A DNA stretch of 64,000 bases from Aeromicrobium sp. Root472D3 (GTDB taxonomy: Bacteria > Actinomycetota > Actinomycetes > Propionibacteriales > Nocardioidaceae). Position numbers and translations under genes: made by a program. The DNA lies in the NCBI RefSeq assembly GCF_001426485.1, contig NZ_LMET01000001.1, positions 358,844-422,843 on the forward strand. Direction: 5' to 3'. Numbering within the stretch: position 1 is the stretch's first letter; the number at the start of each line of letters is the position of its first letter. Positions 8,232 through 14,376 of this stretch are shown one piece after another. A model generated the notes under the pieces. That model was not told the DNA's origin. It worked only from the letters and a program-made list of their open reading frames with translations, and made no database searches.

Positions 8232-9497
8232 CTAGAGGGCGAAGCCGGCGAGCGGGTTCTCGGCGCAGGCCGACACGGGAGGGCCGCTGCGCTGGACCTC
8301 GAGGGCGTCGTCGCGGCGCGACAGCGTCAGCATCACCGGCTGGTTGCGGGTGGGGTTGGCCTTGGAGTGGTCCTTGCCCTGCTCGGGCAGCACGCGGTCG
8401 CCCGAGGCGAGGGCGTCCTCGCCGAAGCCGCGGACGCACTCGGGGTCGGGGCCGTCCAGCGGCAGGCCGGTGAAGAACTTGGCGGCCATGCAGCCGCCGC
8501 GGCACGCGTCGAAGAACGCGCACGACGTGCACGCCCCGGACGTCTGCGGCGAGCGCAGCTCGGTGAACAGCTCGGACCGCTGCCAGACGGTCTCGAAGCC
8601 GCCGTCGGTCAGCACGTTGCCGGCCAGGAAGTTGTCGTGGATCGCGAACGGGCACGCGTACACGTCGCCGATCGGGTCGATCAGGCAGACCACGCGGCCC
8701 GCGCCGCACAGGTTGAGGCCCGGCAGGGCTCCCCCGCCGTCGGCCACGCCGAACGCCGAGAGGTGGAAGAACGAGTCGCCCGTCAGCACGTTCTCGCCGT
8801 TGGCGACCAGCCAGTCGTACAGCTCGCGCTGCTGCTCGGGCAGCGGGTGCAGCTCGTCCCACACGTCGGCGCCGCGACCCGACGGACGCAGGCGCGTCAG
8901 GCGCAGCGTCGCGCCGTACTGGTCGGCGATGGCCTTGAACTCGTCGAGCTGGCCGATGTTCTGGCGGGTGCAGACGACCGAGATCTTGGCGTCCTCGAAC
9001 CCCGCGTCCTGCAGGTTCTTCAGCGCGGTGATCGCGGTGTCGTACGAGCCGGGGCCCCGCACGTAGTCGTTGACCTCGGGCGTCGCGCCGTCCAGCGAGA
9101 TCTGCACGTCGACGTAGTCGGTCGAGGCCAGGAAGCGCGCCCGCTCGGGGTTGAGCCGCACCCCGTTGGTCGAGAACTTGACGCCCACGTCGTGCGAGAC
9201 GGCGTAGTCGAGCAGCTCCCAGAAGTCGGGACGGATCGTCGGCTCACCCCCACCGATGTTGACGTAGAAGACCTGCATGCGCTGCAGCTCGTCGATGACG
9301 GCCTTGCACTGCTCGGTGCTGAGCTCGCGGGGGTCGCGACGGCCCGACGACGAGAGGCAGTGGGCGCACTCGAGGTTGCAGGCGTACGTGAGCTCCCACG
9401 TCAGGCAGATGGGGGCGTCGAGGCCGAGCTCGAACTGCTCGATCAGGCTGCCGCCCTCGGGGCGGGCGGTGACGGGACGGGATTCCAGGATCGTCAT
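8232..9497 (-). CDS. mftC: MftC, radical SAM/SPASM maturase
   Basis: 421 residues. The radical SAM cluster motif is C40-x3-C44-x2-C47 (CNLECAHC), followed by NIGGGEPTIR (SAM contact). A C-terminal SPASM domain has Cys in GLNLCGAG, VVCLIDP, YACPF, ACTSCAFFDACRGGC and DPEC, enough to bind two auxiliary 4Fe-4S clusters. MftC oxidatively decarboxylates the terminal Tyr of MftA and then forms the Val-Tyr C-C bond. The TGA of mftB overlaps its ATG at 9497, so the two partners are translationally coupled. Confidence 0.96.
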   Translation of the reverse strand: MTILESRPVTARPEGGSLIEQFELGLDAPICLTWELTYACNLECAHCLSSSGRRDPRELSTEQCKAVIDELQRMQVFYVNIGGGEPTIRPDFWELLDYAVSHDVGVKFSTNGVRLNPERARFLASTDYVDVQISLDGATPEVNDYVRGPGSYDTAITALKNLQDAGFEDAKISVVCTRQNIGQLDEFKAIADQYGATLRLTRLRPSGRGADVWDELHPLPEQQRELYDWLVANGENVLTGDSFFHLSAFGVADGGGALPGLNLCGAGRVVCLIDPIGDVYACPFAIHDNFLAGNVLTDGGFETVWQRSELFTELRSPQTSGACTSCAFFDACRGGCMAAKFFTGLPLDGPDPECVRGFGEDALASGDRVLPEQGKDHSKANPTRNQPVMLTLSRRDDALEVQRSGPPVSACAENPLAGFAL

Positions 9498-9808
9498 GCG
9501 ACGGCACCTTCACTGGTGGCGCCGGCCGGAGCCGGGCGGGGGCGGATCATGTCGGTGGCCGCGAGGCCGTGCAGGGCGGCGACGTACCCCGGCCACTGGG
9601 ACTCGGGCACGTCGGCCGCCTGCAGCGTCGACCGGACGTCGGGGCACTCGGCGAGGCCACGCACGACGTCGACCAGCTGCATCCGCTTGAGGAACGTCAG
9701 CTTGCGGTTGCCGAAGTGGTAGGCCATCGCGCCGAACGGCTCAGGTCGCAGCGCCACGGCGGGCGACAGCGCCCAGGCCTCGTCGAGCATCTCGATCGTC
9801 TCGGTCAT
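9494..9808 (-). CDS. mftB: MftB, precursor-recognition (RRE) chaperone
   Basis: 104 residues, the usual size of the PqqD-like RiPP recognition element that delivers the MftA leader to MftC. The core EAWALSPAVALRPEPFGAMA and the following YHFGNRKLTFLK match the beta strands of this fold, and a helical region (MQLVDVVRGL) follows. The C-terminal 20 residues are Ala/Pro-rich and probably disordered. It starts 13 bases after the mftA stop and overlaps mftC by 4 bases. Confidence 0.93.
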   Translation of the reverse strand: MTETIEMLDEAWALSPAVALRPEPFGAMAYHFGNRKLTFLKRMQLVDVVRGLAECPDVRSTLQAADVPESQWPGYVAALHGLAATDMIRPRPAPAGATSEGAVA

Positions 9809-9821
9809 GACGGTCGGCGAC

Positions 9822-9938
9822 TCAGTAGACGCCGCACATGCCGTCGATCGAGACCTCTTCGATCAGCGACTCGGCGGTGACGGTGGGGTCGGTCTCGACG
9901 GTCTCGGCGACCTCGGTCGCGGGGGTCTCGATGCTCAT
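9822..9938 (-). CDS. mftA: MftA, mycofactocin precursor peptide (38 residues)
   Basis: A short ORF of 38 residues starting MSIETPATEVAETVETDPTV and ending in the diagnostic core IDGMCGVY. The terminal Val-Tyr pair is the substrate from which MftC, MftE and MftD build the cofactor; the acidic Glu/Thr-rich N-terminus is the leader bound by MftB. The ATG at 9938 is preceded by GAGGAG seven bases upstream. It is the first gene of mftABCDEFG, with a 129-base gap to the divergent mftR. Confidence 0.97.
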   Translation of the reverse strand: MSIETPATEVAETVETDPTVTAESLIEEVSIDGMCGVY

Positions 9939-10011
9939 GCTCGCTCCTCGGTAGTGGTGTGCGACACACAGTAATGACACTCAGGGCCAAAAGTCGAGAG
10001 TTTTGACGAGA

Positions 10012-10032
10012 AAATGCCAACTGTTGACATTT
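10012..10032. promoter_or_regulatory. Candidate MftR operator between mftA and mftR
   Basis: A 21-bp near-perfect palindrome of the form AAATG-N-CAAC-N-GTTG-N-CATTT; 18 of the 20 positions around the centre pair. Palindromes of this size and symmetry are typical TetR operators, and its place 36 bases before mftR and 74 bases before mftA would let one dimer pair control both directions. In Mycobacterium smegmatis MftR represses the mft promoter and is released by long-chain acyl-CoA. Binding here is inferred from position and symmetry only. Confidence 0.65.
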
Positions 10033-10055
10033 GATCGGCGTGGACGTCGGATTGG

Positions 10056-10061
10056 TAGGTT
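10056..10061 (+). promoter_or_regulatory. -10 box of mftR, leaderless start
   Basis: TAGGTT fits the actinobacterial TANNNT -10 and ends six bases before the GTG of mftR, which would make the mRNA leaderless. No clear Shine-Dalgarno sequence precedes the GTG, in agreement. A good -35 at 16-18 bases is not evident; TTGATC at 10031-10036 is 19 bases away. Confidence 0.55.
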
Positions 10062-10067
10062 GCCCCG

Positions 10068-10658
10068 GTGGACCAGCGACCCCGACCGACCCGAGGACGT
10101 CCGGTCGCGACGACCCACGAGGAGATCGAGGAGGCCGCGTTCCGGCTGTTCGACGAGCGCGGCTTCGCCGAGACGACGGTCGAGGCGATCGCCGAGTCGG
10201 TCGGCATCGGCCGCCGCACGCTGTTCCGGTACTTCGACTCCAAGAACGACATCCCGTGGGGACGCTTCGCCGACAGCCTCGACCACTTCCGCGAGATCCT
10301 CGCCGACTCGCCGCCCGGGCTGCCGCTGCACGAGAGCGTGCACCAGGCGATGCTGCGGTTCAACGACTTCGGCCCGCACGCGGCCCCCCAGCACCGCCGC
10401 CGCATGGGCCTGATCCTCTCGACGCCGGCCCTGCAGGCGCACTCGGTGCTGCGCTACGCGCAGTGGCGGGGCGTCATCGCCGACCACGTCGCGGACCGCA
10501 CGGGCCTGGCGCCCGGCGACCTGCTGCCCGTCACCGTCGGCCACGTCAGCCTGGCCCTGGCGCTGTCGGCGTACGAGTTCTGGCTCGCCCACGAGGAGTC
10601 CGACCTGCTCGACCTCCTCGACTCGGCGATGGCCGGTCTGCGCGACCACCTGGCGTGA
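10068..10658 (+). CDS. mftR: MftR, TetR-family regulator of the mycofactocin locus
   Basis: 196 residues. An N-terminal TetR helix-turn-helix (about residues 22-52) reads TTVEAIAESVGIGRRTLFRYF, followed by an all-helical ligand domain with a run of hydrophobic residues (LLPVTVGHVSLALALSAYEFWL) suited to an acyl ligand. It is transcribed divergently from mftA, the standard place of mftR. The GTG start is supported by the -10 box six bases upstream and by the family start (RPRPTRGRPVAT). In mycobacteria MftR responds to long-chain acyl-CoA; that response is inferred here. Confidence 0.9.
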   Translation: MDQRPRPTRGRPVATTHEEIEEAAFRLFDERGFAETTVEAIAESVGIGRRTLFRYFDSKNDIPWGRFADSLDHFREILADSPPGLPLHESVHQAMLRFNDFGPHAAPQHRRRMGLILSTPALQAHSVLRYAQWRGVIADHVADRTGLAPGDLLPVTVGHVSLALALSAYEFWLAHEESDLLDLLDSAMAGLRDHLA

Positions 10659-10683
10659 CGGCGTCGCGGACCCGGCCGGGTCG

Positions 10684-11502
10684 TCACGACGCCGGGCCGT
10701 ACGTGCGCACGAGCTGCCTGAACGCGTCGGCCGCCCGCGCGCGCACGTCGACCCGCGGGGCGGGGGCGACGTCCCCGAACATCGCCAGCCCGCGCGTCAG
10801 CGCATCAGCCACGTACGTCCTCAGCTCGGCCGGTGCCGCGCCGATCCCCATCTCGCGCGTCCGCGACTTCACCTCGACCAGCTCGTCGACCAGGCGGACC
10901 ACCGCCTCCGTCGCGCCGCTCTGCTGCAGGAGCACCTGCAGCTGCATGGGCGGGGTCGCCGCGGCGGGGTGAGCCTCGAGCCACCGCACGCACGCGGCCG
11001 GGCGCAGCGCGTAGAAGAGCCGCTTCAGCGGCATCTCGGTCTCGTCGCCGTACCGCTCCCACTGACCACGGCACACGTGGGTGTAGTGGCGCCCGACGGC
11101 CGAGCGGTCGGCGATCTCGGCGGCCAGGTCGAGCATCGCGTCGCGGAAGCCCTCGTCGCCGCGGTAGACGTGGGGCGACCGCAGCCACTCCACGGCGACC
11201 GCGTTGCCGCGCGCCAGCAGCTCGACGGCCTTGCGCACGTCCCACCCGTTGACGTCGAAGACCGCGTCGAGGGGCGTCTCGACGACGTCCCGCGGCAGCC
11301 ACGGCGTGAGGTACGCGTCCTCGTCACGGACGTAGAAGAACCGGCAGTCGTAGTCGCTGTCCGGCGACGGGAAGCCCCACGCGCGACTCCCGCTCTCGAT
11401 CGCCCACGGGATCCGCACGCCGTGGTCGGACTCGACGCCCGCGAGGCGCGCCCCGATCTCCGTCACGACGGACGCGTCGAAGGTGTCGGGGATCGCACGC
11501 AC
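10684..11502 (-). CDS. Predicted nucleotidyltransferase, YcgL/COG3541-like
   Basis: 272 residues. The polymerase-beta type nucleotidyltransferase motif is visible as ESGSRAWGFPSPDSDYDCRFFYV (Gly-Ser followed by Asp-x-Asp, about residues 36-58), with Arg, Lys and Trp-rich helices behind it (GQWERYG, MPLKRLFYALRPA). Related proteins are uncharacterised, and some lie next to RNA ligase or repair genes; no such partner is present here. The GTG at 11502 has TACCGT six bases upstream, a leaderless arrangement. It ends 25 bases from the stop of convergent mftR. Confidence 0.75.
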   Translation of the reverse strand: MRAIPDTFDASVVTEIGARLAGVESDHGVRIPWAIESGSRAWGFPSPDSDYDCRFFYVRDEDAYLTPWLPRDVVETPLDAVFDVNGWDVRKAVELLARGNAVAVEWLRSPHVYRGDEGFRDAMLDLAAEIADRSAVGRHYTHVCRGQWERYGDETEMPLKRLFYALRPAACVRWLEAHPAAATPPMQLQVLLQQSGATEAVVRLVDELVEVKSRTREMGIGAAPAELRTYVADALTRGLAMFGDVAPAPRVDVRARAADAFRQLVRTYGPAS

Positions 11503-11567
11503 CCGGCCACGGTAACCGCACCGCGCGTGCTGATGCGGCTCGCCCCGACCTGACGCACGATGGACGC

Positions 11568-11771
11568 ATGAAGGTCGGAGACAAGGTCAGCTGGGACACG
11601 CCGCAGGGTCGCACCCACGGGAAGATCGTCGAGAAGAAGACCAAGGACTTCCAGCTCGCGAAGCAGAAGTTCACGGCGTCCGACGACGAGCCGAAGTTCG
11701 TCGTCGAGAGCGACAAGACCGGCGCGAAGGCGGCCCACGCCGCCTCGGCGCTCAACGCGCTGAAGGGCTGA
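11568..11771 (+). CDS. Small DUF2945-type (TUDOR-like) protein
   Basis: 67 residues beginning MKVGDKVSWDTPQGRTHGKI, the sequence of the hypervirulence-associated TUDOR domain (DUF2945), a small SH3-like barrel common in soil bacteria. It is Lys-rich with no signal peptide. The ATG follows CACGAT by six bases, a weak leaderless -10 candidate. Its molecular role is unknown; the family name came from a fungal protein and says nothing about virulence here. It lies between the divergent nucleotidyltransferase and the convergent DUF3293 gene. Confidence 0.75.
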   Translation: MKVGDKVSWDTPQGRTHGKIVEKKTKDFQLAKQKFTASDDEPKFVVESDKTGAKAAHAASALNALKG

Positions 11772-11775
11772 CCCC

Positions 11776-12207
11776 TCAGGCGTCCAGCACGCTGGTCAGC
11801 ACGAGCCGGGCCGCCTCGCCCCGCTCCACGACGACGACGGCGTTCTGCTCGTGGGCGACCGCCAGCGCGACGGCCTGCTCCTCGGGCAGGTCGAGCACGA
11901 AGAAGCCGTGCTCGGCGCGCCACGCCGGGTCCTCCCCGAAGCCGGCGTGCGGCAGCGCCACGAGCCCGTCGCTCGCGAGCGCCATCGCCATGCGGGCGTG
12001 GGCATCGGCGTTGACGTCGTCGTGGGTCGGCTCGCTGCGGGGGTTCCAGGCCGTGATGAAGACGCCCGACCGGGCCCCGTGCGCGTCCAGCACCGCGTCG
12101 ACCGCGGGCACGTGCCGGCCGATCAGCGCCTCGGCCACCGTGCCGCCGTCGGCACCGAGCACGGCGTAGCGCGTCCCGCGGTACGCCGCGATGAGGTCGT
12201 CGATCAT
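11776..12207 (-). CDS. DUF3293-domain protein
   Basis: 143 residues with the DUF3293 layout: FITAWNPRSEPTHDD followed by NADAHARMAMALAS and EHGFFVLDLPEEQAVALAVAHEQNAVVV. No catalytic motif or membrane segment is evident and the function of the family is unknown. The ATG at 12207 overlaps the end of the anthranilate synthase gene by four bases, so it is probably co-transcribed with and coupled to that gene and shares its Trp attenuator. Confidence 0.7.
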   Translation of the reverse strand: MIDDLIAAYRGTRYAVLGADGGTVAEALIGRHVPAVDAVLDAHGARSGVFITAWNPRSEPTHDDVNADAHARMAMALASDGLVALPHAGFGEDPAWRAEHGFFVLDLPEEQAVALAVAHEQNAVVVVERGEAARLVLTSVLDA

Positions 12208-14084
12208 CCGACCAGGTCGGTGACGAGGTCGCGCAGGATGCCGAAACCGTTCTGGGTCAGGATCGACTCGGCGTGGAACTGCACGCCGCGGTAGTGCGGG
12301 CCGGCCACCAGGTGGATGTCGCCGGTCGCCGGATCGGTCTCGACCGTGACGCCCTCCGGCAGGCCCGCGGCGGGCACGCGCGCCACGAACGTGTTGTAGA
12401 AGCCGACGGTCTCGGGCCGCTCGAGCACCGTCAGGCGGCTCTGCGTGCCCTGGAAGACGATGTCCTTGAACACCAGGTCGAGCCCGATCTGGTGGCTCAG
12501 CGTCTGGTGGCCGAGGCACACCGCGAGGAACGGCCGATCCGCGTCGAGGAGCCCGCGCACGACGCCGTGCAGCGTCGCCATCTTCGGGTCGGCGAGGTCA
12601 CGGGGGTCACCCGGCCCGGGCCCCACGACCACCAGGTCGTAGCCGTCGAGCGCCCGGTCGCCTCCCTGCTGGAGCGATGGCGCGTCGTGCCGCACGATGT
12701 CGGTCGTCATGCCCAGCACGCCGAACACGTGCGACAGCATGTTGACGAAGTCGTCCTCTCCGTCGACGATCACGACCCGCTTGCCGACCAGCGACGGCAC
12801 CGGCGCGGCGCCCGACTGGTCGGTCAGCCAGAACTGGCTGAGCCGCTGGTTGCGCGACCCCAGCGCGATGATGACCTCGTCCTCGCGCGTGAACGCGTCG
12901 AAGCCGTCGACCGGCTCGGGAGCCGACTCGACCAGGCCGAAGGCGCTGAGGATGCCGCCCGCCTTGGCCCACGTCTCGGTCGTCTCGTAGGCCGCGTCGG
13001 AGTCGCGCACGAGCGTCGCACCCGCCGTGACCTTGAGGTTGCCGTCGAGGTCGACGTCGGCCGTGCGGATCAGGATCGGGGCGTCGGCGCGCTGCTCGCC
13101 CTGCTCGTCGCGGCCGATCAGTGCCGCGACCGACGCGTAGTAGCCGCGCCCCTCGGGCTCGTACTGCTTGATCAGGCGGCAGGCGTTCTCGACCGGGCTG
13201 CCCGTCACGGTCGCGGCGAACATCGAGTCGCGCAGCACCTCGCGGACGTCGCGGTGCGTGCGGCCCGCCAGGAGGTACTCGGTGTGCACGAGGTGCGTCA
13301 TCGGCTTGAGGTACGGGCCGAGCACGAGACCGCCCTCGTGGCAGATGTCGCACATCATCTTGAGCTCTTCGTCGACGACCATGAAGAGCTCGTAGATCTC
13401 CTTCTCGTCCTGCAGGAACGACAGCAGCTCGCGCTTGCGGTCGGCGTGCGTCTCGAGCCCGCGCATGCGGAACGTCCCGCTGATGGGGTTCATCCGCACC
13501 TGGCCCGCCTCGAGGCTGACGTGCCGCTCGGGGCTCGCCCCGATCAGGTAGCGGTCGCCCGTGAAGATCAGGAACGTCCAGAAGGCGCCGCGCTCGCGCT
13601 CGAGCAGCCGGCGGAACACCGTGAGGGCCGCGTCGTGCCCCCAGTCGGCGACCTGCGCCCGGTAGTGGCGCCCGATGACGAGGTTGGCGCCCTCGCCCTG
13701 ACCGATCTCGTCGTCGATGATGTGGCGGACGATGCCGGCGTACTCGTCGTCGGACGTCTCGAAGCCGCCACGATCGGTGAACTCGACGGGCACGTCGGGC
13801 AGCAGCTCGAGCAGCTCGGTCAGCGGCACCTCGGCGCTGTGCCGGATCTCGATCGCCGACAAAGGCGTCCCGTCCTGGTGCGCCTCGAAGCCACGCTCGC
13901 GGGCCTGCGCGTACGGCACCAGCACGAGGTGGTCCCACGCGCGCTCGGCACCGGTCCGGACGGGGATGTCGGCCAGGACGTCGAGATCGGTGCGGGGCCC
14001 GCCGACCAGCGTGACGGTGTCGGACTCGCGCACCCGGATCAGCGCGAACGCGGGCTGGGCGAGGGTCTCGTCGAGGGCGGTCAT
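12204..14084 (-). CDS. Fused anthranilate synthase (TrpE-TrpG), PhzE-type
   Basis: 626 residues joining a chorismate-utilising synthase (about 1-410) to a class-I glutamine amidotransferase (about 425-626). The synthase half has MNPISGTFRM, DEELKMMCDIC, GSPVENACRLIKQYEP and GRGYYASVAAL. The amidotransferase half has VVGPGPGDPRD, the nucleophile Cys in AVCLGHQTL and the His-Glu pair in VQFHAES. Sequence details resemble PhzE (aminodeoxyisochorismate synthase), but no phenazine gene is nearby, and the upstream leader encodes tandem Trp codons with an attenuator. Trp control strongly favours anthranilate synthesis for tryptophan. The ATG at 14084 has AAGGACC upstream. DUF3293 is coupled downstream. 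Confidence 0.85.
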   Translation of the reverse strand: MTALDETLAQPAFALIRVRESDTVTLVGGPRTDLDVLADIPVRTGAERAWDHLVLVPYAQARERGFEAHQDGTPLSAIEIRHSAEVPLTELLELLPDVPVEFTDRGGFETSDDEYAGIVRHIIDDEIGQGEGANLVIGRHYRAQVADWGHDAALTVFRRLLERERGAFWTFLIFTGDRYLIGASPERHVSLEAGQVRMNPISGTFRMRGLETHADRKRELLSFLQDEKEIYELFMVVDEELKMMCDICHEGGLVLGPYLKPMTHLVHTEYLLAGRTHRDVREVLRDSMFAATVTGSPVENACRLIKQYEPEGRGYYASVAALIGRDEQGEQRADAPILIRTADVDLDGNLKVTAGATLVRDSDAAYETTETWAKAGGILSAFGLVESAPEPVDGFDAFTREDEVIIALGSRNQRLSQFWLTDQSGAAPVPSLVGKRVVIVDGEDDFVNMLSHVFGVLGMTTDIVRHDAPSLQQGGDRALDGYDLVVVGPGPGDPRDLADPKMATLHGVVRGLLDADRPFLAVCLGHQTLSHQIGLDLVFKDIVFQGTQSRLTVLERPETVGFYNTFVARVPAAGLPEGVTVETDPATGDIHLVAGPHYRGVQFHAESILTQNGFGILRDLVTDLVG

Positions 14085-14139
14085 GTCAGGTCCTTCGGTT
14101 CATGCCCCGGCCGGACGAGGAGCGTCGTGAGACAACGAT

Positions 14140-14168
14140 GCCCAGAGCCGGCGCGAGGCGGTCTGGGC
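14140..14168 (-). terminator. Trp attenuator terminator hairpin
   Basis: In the leader RNA of the anthranilate synthase gene, GCCCAGA (14168-14162) pairs perfectly with TCTGGGC (14146-14140); an inner CCG/CGG extends the stem around an eight-base loop. AUCGUUGUCUC follows, a modest U-rich tail. It lies between the leader peptide stop (14189) and the structural start (14084), where an attenuator should be. Upstream, GGTGGC-GCCACC-N6-GGTGGC (14205-14182) can form alternative pairings, the first copy spanning the Trp codons. I could not derive the full antiterminator pairing by eye. Confidence 0.7.
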
Positions 14169-14188
14169 GTGGGGTCGACAGGCCACCG

Positions 14189-14227
14189 TTACAGGTGGCG
14201 CCACCACGTGAGGTGCTGGGTCGACAT
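14189..14227 (-). CDS. trpL: Trp leader peptide (12 residues)
   Basis: The short ORF encodes MSTQHLTWWRHL and ends in TAA. Two adjacent Trp codons in a 12-codon ORF, 104 bases ahead of an anthranilate synthase and followed by a strong hairpin, are the signature of ribosome-mediated trp attenuation. The ATG is six bases after TAGGCT (14239-14234), so transcription likely starts at the A of the ATG and the peptide is read from a leaderless mRNA. Low charged tRNA-Trp would stall the ribosome on the WW codons and change folding of the GGTGGC/GCCACC segments. Confidence 0.85.
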   Translation of the reverse strand: MSTQHLTWWRHL

Positions 14228-14233
14228 GGCAGG

Positions 14234-14239
14234 AGCCTA
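14234..14239 (-). promoter_or_regulatory. -10 box of the trpL-anthranilate synthase transcript
   Basis: TAGGCT on the minus strand, six bases upstream of the trpL ATG, matches the TANNNT -10 seen before many genes in this window. No convincing -35 was found at 16-18 bases. Confidence 0.55.
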
Positions 14240-14286
14240 GCGCAGCACCGCACCCCCACCGCTGACGAGACCCTTGTCGCCCGTCG

Positions 14287-14354
14287 ACGAGGGGGTTGCG
14301 GCCCCTGCGCGGGGGCCGCAACCCCCTCCCCTCAGGGCGGTGACCCCCTCGTCG
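14287..14354. repeat. GC-rich palindromic intergenic repeat, copy 1
   Basis: A perfect 17-bp inverted repeat: GAGGGGGTTGCGGCCCC (14289-14305), a 6-base loop, then its reverse complement (14312-14328). A third, degenerate inverted copy of the unit (GGGCGGTGACCCCCTCG) runs to about 14352, and CGACGAG/CTCGTCG flanks close the element. The same unit builds the element at 45364-45448. It sits between the divergent trpL and M20 promoters, where a terminator has no obvious use. Confidence 0.8.
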
Positions 14355-14376
14355 GCGGCGGTGCCAGACTGGCCGC

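Noticed and set aside
5141-8473. A 1110-codon open frame on the plus strand opposite mftF, mftE and mftD
   Set aside because: Very high GC leaves few stop codons in antisense frames. The translation is Arg/Gly/Ala/His-rich without any domain, while the minus strand has clear mycofactocin genes.
12204-14084. Phenazine biosynthesis gene phzE
   Set aside because: Sequence motifs resemble PhzE, but no other phenazine gene is nearby and a Trp-Trp leader peptide with attenuator precedes it. Anthranilate synthase is the better call, though the gene symbol was left blank.
14287-14354. Ordinary terminator
   Set aside because: The element lies between two divergent promoters and has a third arm and a related copy elsewhere, so a repeat family explains it better.
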